Source of the DNA: Talinum fruticosum
Lineage: Eukaryota > Streptophyta > Magnoliopsida > Caryophyllales > Talinaceae
DNA length: 64,000 nucleotides
Reading direction: 5' to 3'
NCBI GenBank assembly: GCA_021018815.1
Contig: JAITYX010000145.1
Location: 1 to 64,000 of the forward strand
In this document: in pieces, positions 58,416-64,000 of the stretch
Layout of the letters: the number at the start of each line of letters is the position of its first letter
Numbering within the stretch: the stretch's first letter is position 1
Notes under the pieces: generated by a model
The model's database searches: none
Told to the model about the DNA's origin: nothing
What the model saw: the letters and a program-made list of their open reading frames with translations, nothing else
Made by a program: the position numbers and the translations under genes

Positions 58416-59830
58416 ATGCTGAAGAGAAGAAGCGCTGTTAAAGAAGGGTCAGCCACTAAAAAGGCTAGAAGCCGAATTTCCTAGCCTCGAGGATCCACGA
58501 AGGACACCTCAAAAGGCAAGGCTCTCGCCTTTGATGAGCCAAAATGCCCTATTGTTGCCCAGGACTATTTTATTGAAGAGAAATTCTTCATATCCACCAA
58601 AATCTCGTGGGTCAAACCACCACTTAAAATAGGGGCTTTTAAGTACCTATGTTTCTTTGATTATATCTACCTCGAGCTAGTCTTGGAATTGTACTTGAAC
58701 ATGTCCGCAAAGGACAATCTTATCTACTCTCTTGTTCAAGGAAAAACTATCACTATTAATCTTCCTCGTCGCCACAAACTCATTGAGGTTTAGACTCTTT
58801 ATCTAAACTCAAATCCCATCCCATTCACAGTAAATATTGGATAATTTCTTTGACAAATATGCCCGAGTCACTCCTAAGTCCGGAAAGAACTTTTTGTGAC
58901 TCGGATGAAGTCCGTGGCCAAACTACTCTACTTTTTTTTTAAGAACTGTGTTCTCATTCTATCCATCCAAGGAGAACCCCAATAGCAAGGTTCTCAAAGT
59001 TCTTTATGACATTCTCGAGGGATATAACGTTGACCACTTCCCTTTCATTATTAATCAAATAGCTTATGTTCCCTTAGATTAGAAGAAACCCCTTACTTTT
59101 TGGAGTTCTCCTCTCAACAATCTTTGCAAATTTTTATGTGGAGCTTCCAAATGATTCACACAAATTTCTTGAGCCAGCTGTTTGCTTTGGCAGGGATAAG
59201 CTAGTCAATCTAGGATACCAGGAAACTACACTTGGTGTTTGGATCCACAGCTCCGAGCTTCCACCTACTCCTTCAAAAACTCAAAAGAGTACTGAAACTC
59301 TTCTTCCGACTATTGGTCCCTCATCTTCTCAGCTTACCCCTTCTATTGATTTACTTGAAGGTGGCATCATAATTTGTCTGCTCTCGTCAAAGAGTTGCAA
59401 TCAACTCTTGGTGCTTTTCGAGGCTTTCATGCCTATTGCGACTCAGCTTTTGAACACATCCGAGAAGCAAACCGATTAGAGTCAAGCTCTGGTCACTTAG
59501 CTGGAGAAAGTCATCAAGAGGCAGTAAGCCCATATCGGCCATCTCCAAAAGCGCAGATCTAAGGTCTGCTGAGGACTTAGAATCAGCTTCTAACTCATAT
59601 CCTCATCCTCGTAGTCTTTCAGCTCTTTTAACTAAAGATTCACAAGAAGAAGAAGGAGAGAAGAAGAAGTTGGAGAAGGCCAAGCTAAAGGCCACTGGAG
59701 AAAAGGAACCAGAGGTTATCTCCTTGGAGCACACCAAGTCAACCTCGAGAGGAAGTTGGGGATGTTTATCAGCCTCAAGCCTAACCTTCTGCACGAGTGC
59801 ACTCAAGTTTCTCTCTCTTGCTATCTCGTA
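58416..59830 (+). pseudogene. Sire-E ORF3, broken
   Basis: ATG 58416 (MLKRRSAVKEGSATKKARSR), then a stop. The N-terminal domain continues with EEKFFISTKISWV, FKYLCFFDYIYLELVLEFY and INLPRRHKLIEV. Sequence divergence from the other copies is higher, so this may be an older subfamily. Later open stretches (59138-59479 and 59374-59562) hold the variable linker and helical part, and the tail has a Lys/Glu-rich run (59650-59710). It ends near 59830. Confidence 0.7.
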
Positions 59831-60978
59831 AGTTTTGCAGTAGTTATATTTCTATAAACCTTCAAAGTTGCGGTATATGAAAACATGTATTTAGATGCTT
59901 TAATGTATTTCGATGATTTTGTTCACTTCGGTTGTTTGTTTAATATATTATAAAATGCATCAATTTTGAAGGAGAAAGCCTTGTGAAGGAGTAATCCATA
60001 GAAGAATTGCAGAATAACTATGAATACTCATTCTCAAAGCTTTCTCCTCCTTATTTGATGCCATTGACATATATGACAACAATTCCTATAAAACCACGAG
60101 TTGTTAAAAGAGTTAATGGTCCCTTTTTAACAATGGTTCCTTAACAAGAATCGTTGTCACAAGTATTTAACAACGGATACATAATAAAAAAAAAAGTGTT
60201 GTCATAGGATTTCTTGCGAAGAACAGATGACATAGACATTGCACTCGTTACAACGGTTCTCATTTATAATCGTTGTTCAAAGTCACATATGACTATCGTT
60301 GTTATTCGAAATCACCTGTCTAAAGTTATTTTTTGTTTATAAATAGATGAGTTCTACCCTCTTTCATCATGTTGCTTGTTATGTTTTAACCCTAACCGCC
60401 TTCATCCACCACTTTCATCCGAATACATCACTTATATTAGGAATGAATACAAATTAGAAGAAATTGACCCCATCGGATCTTCTACTTGTCTTCATGTTTT
60501 CGATGTAGGTACCTAGATAAGCATGGTAATCATCTAAATTCTTTATTTATGAGTGCTTGGGAATTTTGTACTTCTTCTAAGTGTCGCATTTTTCTTTAAA
60601 ATGTTAACTCTTTGTTTCTTCTATCATTTATTTACATCTTAGAAGTTGTAAAAGACAAAGAGTTAACAAAAAGTTAAAGTTGTGTCCTTTAAATCTCAAA
60701 GTGTGGCACTCATAGGAAGTGGAGAATTCCACTCAAAAGTACATAATTTTGATGCCTACCACAATTGTTTAGGTACCTTTATGGAAACCCAAAGAAAATG
60801 GAAGCTTTGAAGCAAATTGATGCACTCATATATGATTCTTGGAGTTCTTCCACTTATTGATGACATTAAGTTCTCTATTTACACGTGTTTGATTTGTTGT
60901 ATTTATATGATTTGATGTATTTAGATGGATATATGTATTTTTCTTTAAATAAATGCTTTATATCCTCTACCCTTTTTC

Positions 60979-61132
60979 TTCCCTTCCTCAATTTGCTTTA
61001 GAGCCTCTGTCCTCATATATTCCATGAAGGGACCTAGTAGTCTAGGTGCATTCATGGATTACATGAAGACAGACTACTAGGTCCCTTCATGTAATACATG
61101 AGAAAGAGGCTCGAAGCAAATTGAGGAAGGAC
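60979..61132. repeat. Hairpin-forming inverted repeat in CACTA-G
   Basis: The left arm (60979-61043) and right arm (61071-61132) are near-perfect complements with a 27-nt loop. The innermost 20 bp (CATGAAGGGACCTAGTAGTC against its complement) are exact. The size resembles a MIRNA or siRNA foldback. Confidence 0.8.
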
Positions 61133-61597
61133 ATAAAAAGTTACCTATGACAGCTGTTCTTAGCAATGATCTATAGTCGGATGTCTTCTTTTGATAACGG
61201 TTCCTTCGTAAAAATCATACTCATAGTCTTTTGACGATGGTTCCTTGTAAAGAACCGTAGTCATAGGCTTTTGACAACAGTTCCTTTAGAAGAAACGTAG
61301 TCATAAGCCTTTTCTTTGAGAAGTCTTTTGATAACGGTTCCTTGACAAGAACTCTTATCATTTGTCTATTAAGTAATTTTTTATTAAAACCCTACTCAAT
61401 TCATGAGCAAACCCCACCTAGTAAGTTTCAAAGTTTGCCACCACCTCATTTTTAGGGTTTTCTCCCTACATATAAGTGAATTTTGCTGTTATAATTTCCA
61501 TCGCCTCATTTTTTTCTCCTTCTATCTTGCACTTTTAGTTGTGTGCTTTAATAATAAGCACTTCGATTGCGGAAGAGCAAGCGTTGATGGAAAATGT

Positions 61598-61952
61598 TCC
61601 ATAGAAGAATTGAAGAACAACCGTGAATGCTTGAAAAATATTTTAGTTACCACAACCTCAATCCTTCTTCTAAGATCCTTCTTTTAAGATCTCTTTTCAC
61701 GGTATTCAAAGAGAGTTAGATACACAAGTTCAGGCATGTATCTCTAATCTTCCTATGGATAAGGTTATTGATATATGTGTCAAAGCTACACTCGAGAAAA
61801 ACTTTGTATGTTCGAAGTATTCGAGAATACAAGTCCGAAGTTGTCTATCAAACTTTCATTGAATCTTCACAAGAGATCCTTGGAAAAATATTAAGTTTCG
61901 ACAACTAAAATCTTCTACAACCATTCATAGTTGTTCTCCAATTCTTCGGTGG
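61598..61952. repeat. Long diverged inverted repeat in CACTA-G
   Basis: The arm 61598-61735 (begins TCCATAGAAGAATTGAAGAAC) pairs with the complement of about 61815-61952 (CCACCGAAGAATTGGAGAAC in reverse), with roughly 80 bp between arms. A third, partial direct copy starts near 59996 (CCATAGAAGAATTGCAGAAT). Confidence 0.65.
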
Positions 61953-62298
61953 AACACTTCCTATCAATCATTTCTCCTCCATAATCGAAGTGTATTGGAT
62001 CTATGACAACGGTTTTCATAAAAGAACAAAAGTCATAGGCCAACTGGACCTATAACAACGGTTCATATAAAAGAACCACAACCAATATCCTGGTATATGA
62101 CAATCGTTCATATAAAGAATCGTAGTAATAGGCCTAGAGCTAATTTTTAACAAGGGTTTTTTTCCCAAAACTTTTGTCAAAAGTTAGTTCCTTTGAGGAT
62201 ATTATTACAAAAATGCCACCACCTCTTTTTTTGTAACGGTTTTCTCTACAATCGTTGTTAAAGGCCCATTGTTAAAAGCCATTTTTGTAGTAGTGTGA

Positions 62299-64000
62299 TA
62301 GTTATGTGATGGAGTAAATTCTAGAAAGTTTTTCTACCTAATATATTTGAGTTATATTTAGACAAATTTTTAAATGCGAGTACACTCTTACATATCAATT
62401 ATTTTCAATTGTTTTAGGATTTTTAGAATTTAATAATCGAAACTTTGGCGTGTTTGGAAATCAATAATCTAAACTTAAGAAATTGTTTCCAGTAAATTGT
62501 ACTTTTGATCTTACTATTTTTAACATCTCACCACCTATTTTGACTCGGTAAGGGGATGACGTGATGGTGGCGGAGTAACACATGTAATATCTTCATGTTT
62601 TTTAGAAAAAAAAGACACAAGCTGTAACACCTCAACACCTCCCCTCTCTCTCTCACTATGTACAATGTTTGCCATGGTGAATCTCTCGGAAGAAAGACCA
62701 ATCTCCAAAGCCCCGAATCTCCAGCTCCTTGTTCTTACTCCTCTCTCTTTCCTTCGTGCTCCTCGTCCTCTTCTTTCTCTCCTCCCATACTTCAAACTTA
62801 GATCTCAAAATCTTCCTTAACCTCAATCAAAAATTACAGTTCGAAATCTCCCTTTTGATTACTTCAATTCCCTACAAGCCCATCCCGTAATCGCGAACAT
62901 CGTCGAAGGCATCAAACACCCATTTTTAATATGTTTTTCTCGAGAAGCCTCACAAAAACATTCAACAAATCCTCAAGAATAAACCCTTCAGAAAGGCCGA
63001 CGTTTCGTCACTATTTAGGATCTTTTGGGCAAATTTCAAGCCCAAGGAAGAAATGACATGTTAATCGATACTACTTTCTCCTCTTCTCCTTTAACAGTTC
63101 TCTCTCTTGTAATCGCTTTGGTTTTCTCCTCTCTCATCGACTTCCAGCCTTCTTAATGTGTCCAAGTAGCTATGGCTATGGAGGCTCTGTAATAATTGAA
63201 TATGTTAATGAAAAAATTATTTAATTAAATATAATACTGAAAAAATTAAAAAATTATTTTTAAAAAATCTATACTACGGTTCTCTTGGAGAATTGCAGTA
63301 ATAGGTTTGTTTTTAATATTTTTTAAATTTTTTATACTAACATATTCAATTATTAACAAAATCTATTTTGCATGTTGGACAATTAATTTTCTTTCTCCCA
63401 TCATCAAATACTTGATTTGAAGATCCATCCATGCTTCTCATTGTACAAATTGCAATAATATCAATTCTAATGAATCACTAAAATTTACGAGCTCCTAATT
63501 TCAAATTAAATAAAAAAATAAGAAAAGAAGAAGAAGAAAAGCAGAAAAAAAATTCAAATTAATTTCTTGCTTCCGTTTCATTCCTCCCTTTGAAGCTATG
63601 AAGGAATCAAAACTCAAATCAACCTTGATTCAATCTAACATTAGATGAAAATCAAATCCAAATAAAGTTATCAAATTCTACCTCATGAATTCCTTGAGAA
63701 AGATGAAAACACCAATACTCTTTTTGTGGGATTGAAAAAGTATAAGATTATTGTTTTTTTTAGTTTGTTTTATTTTGTGGCTAGAGAAAATGATGAAGAA
63801 TTGTAGAGTGGAACTTACAAATCAATGAAAAAGGAAGACAATCAGCGGGCGAGGGAAGAGAGAGACTGGGAGAGGAGTAACTATATGGGGGGACAGGGAG
63901 ATTGCAAAAATTATTATATACACCCTAAAGCACAAATTTCCTGTGCACGCCATGGCCCTCATGCGCGTTGCAGGTCATGCCCACATTTTCTTCCTTTTTT
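62299..64000. other. Unassigned sequence right of CACTA-G
   Basis: No element ends except the foldback at 63189-63362. A possible protein scrap on the plus strand near 62845-62930 reads LPFDYFNSLQAHPVIANIVE without breaks, but I cannot name it. The 86-codon Arg-rich minus frame 62535-62795 is likely a shadow of CT-rich DNA. Confidence 0.4.
63189..63362. repeat. Palindromic foldback (~174 bp)
   Basis: The ends GTAATAATTGAATATGTTA and the complement of TAACATATTCAATTATTAAC match, and complementarity continues inward through A/T-rich arms to a centre CTACGGTTCTC-TTG-GAGAATTGCAG near 63297. No coding content. It resembles a small foldback MITE. Confidence 0.65.

Larger units (their letters stand above)
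54617..59850 (+). mobile_element. Sire-E: truncated Sirevirus-like element
   Basis: A 5' LTR stub (54617-54884, TAAAGACTCAAGTATAACTC, matching the Sire-P LTR start) passes directly into pol just before protease, so most of the LTR, the PBS and gag are deleted. Protease and integrase follow, then an unrelated insert (56396-57890) in place of RT and most of RNase H, then the post-pol region, internal promoter and ORF3. No PPT or 3' LTR is found before CACTA sequence resumes near 59850. Confidence 0.8.
13377..62295 (-). mobile_element. CACTA-G: 48.9-kb CACTA (En/Spm) element swollen by nested insertions
   Basis: The left end is CACTACTACAAGAAAAG (13377 on). The right end read in reverse is CACTACTACAAAAATGG (from 62295), so the first 11 bases are identical. 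TGA flanks both sides (13374-13376 and 62296-62298), the 3-bp duplication CACTA elements make. Both ends carry arrays of the same ACAACGGTT-type subterminal units. Inside lies a minus-strand gene of CACTA accessory type (19228-22399). I find no TNP2-type transposase, so the element looks non-autonomous now. Removing Cop-F and the Gyp-D/Sire block leaves roughly 6 kb of CACTA DNA. The strand given is that of its gene. Confidence 0.85.
59851..62295. repeat. Right subterminal region of CACTA-G
   Basis: Many ACAACGGTT / AACCGTTGT-type units in both orientations (near 60130, 60170, 60250, 61195, 61240, 61270, 61330, 62005, 62055, 62235), matching the left array, up to the terminal GTAGTAGTG. Two foldbacks lie inside. 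The open frame 61403-61687 has no recognisable domain. No transposase is seen. Confidence 0.8.

Noticed and set aside
62535..62795. Arg-rich minus-strand ORF
   Set aside because: CT-rich sequence on the plus strand gives Arg/Glu codons on the other; no family motif.

Overview
The window reads as repeat-dominated nuclear DNA of a flowering plant. It is AT-rich, carries long (TA)n and (TC)n tracts, has plant-type LTR retrotransposons and a CACTA transposon, and includes a short chloroplast-derived insert. The species cannot be named from the sequence. I see no intact host gene, no tRNA or rRNA, and nothing prokaryotic. Almost every coding stretch is a decayed transposable-element gene.

Names used below. 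Sire-P, Sire-C, Sire-A, Sire-B and Sire-E are five copies of one Ty1/copia family. It resembles Sireviruses: LTRs of about 1.4-1.6 kb, an initiator-Met-like PBS, a GGGGAGAT polypurine tract, and an extra ORF (ORF3) between pol and the 3' LTR. Gyp-D is a Ty3/gypsy fragment, Cop-F a second copia family, Ale-H a third, and CACTA-G the large DNA transposon.

Layout. 1-516 is unassigned. 517-7206 is the 3' part of Sire-P (+): pol, ORF3 with a MITE downstream, PPT and 3' LTR. It abuts a gypsy integrase scrap (7207-7440). 7773-11305 is Ale-H (-), without LTRs and with a tandem duplication in RT. 12384-13265 is a hAT-like non-autonomous element with an 8-bp target duplication. 13377-62295 is one CACTA element of 48.9 kb with matching CACTACTACAA ends and a TGA duplication on both sides. 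Its own DNA is only about 6 kb: the two subterminal repeat arrays and a multi-exon Ulp1-protease-type gene on the minus strand (19228-22399). The rest is nested insertions. Cop-F (14111-19212, duplication TAGCT) lies 10 bp past the Ulp1 gene stop. Gyp-D is split by Sire-C (23429-53629, ACCAT), Sire-C gag is split by Sire-A (31606-51110, ATAGC), and Sire-A integrase is split by Sire-B (37733-46713, TGAGA). A truncated Sire-E (54617-about 59850) follows in Gyp-D. A roughly 400-bp plastid psaA/psaB fragment sits in the ORF3 3' region of Sire-C. 62299-64000 is unassigned apart from a palindromic foldback.

Working relations. The Sire copies share gag-PR-IN-RT-RH followed by ORF3. In all four copies that keep the region, ORF3 is preceded by its own TATA-like box and by two AACGG sites about 30 bp apart that match or nearly match the plant mitosis-specific activator (MSA) consensus. 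This suggests ORF3 has a separate, possibly cell-cycle-linked promoter. I consider this the most interesting signal here. The nest also gives an unusually clean relative insertion order, because every junction from CACTA-G through Sire-B except that of Gyp-D keeps its target-site duplication.
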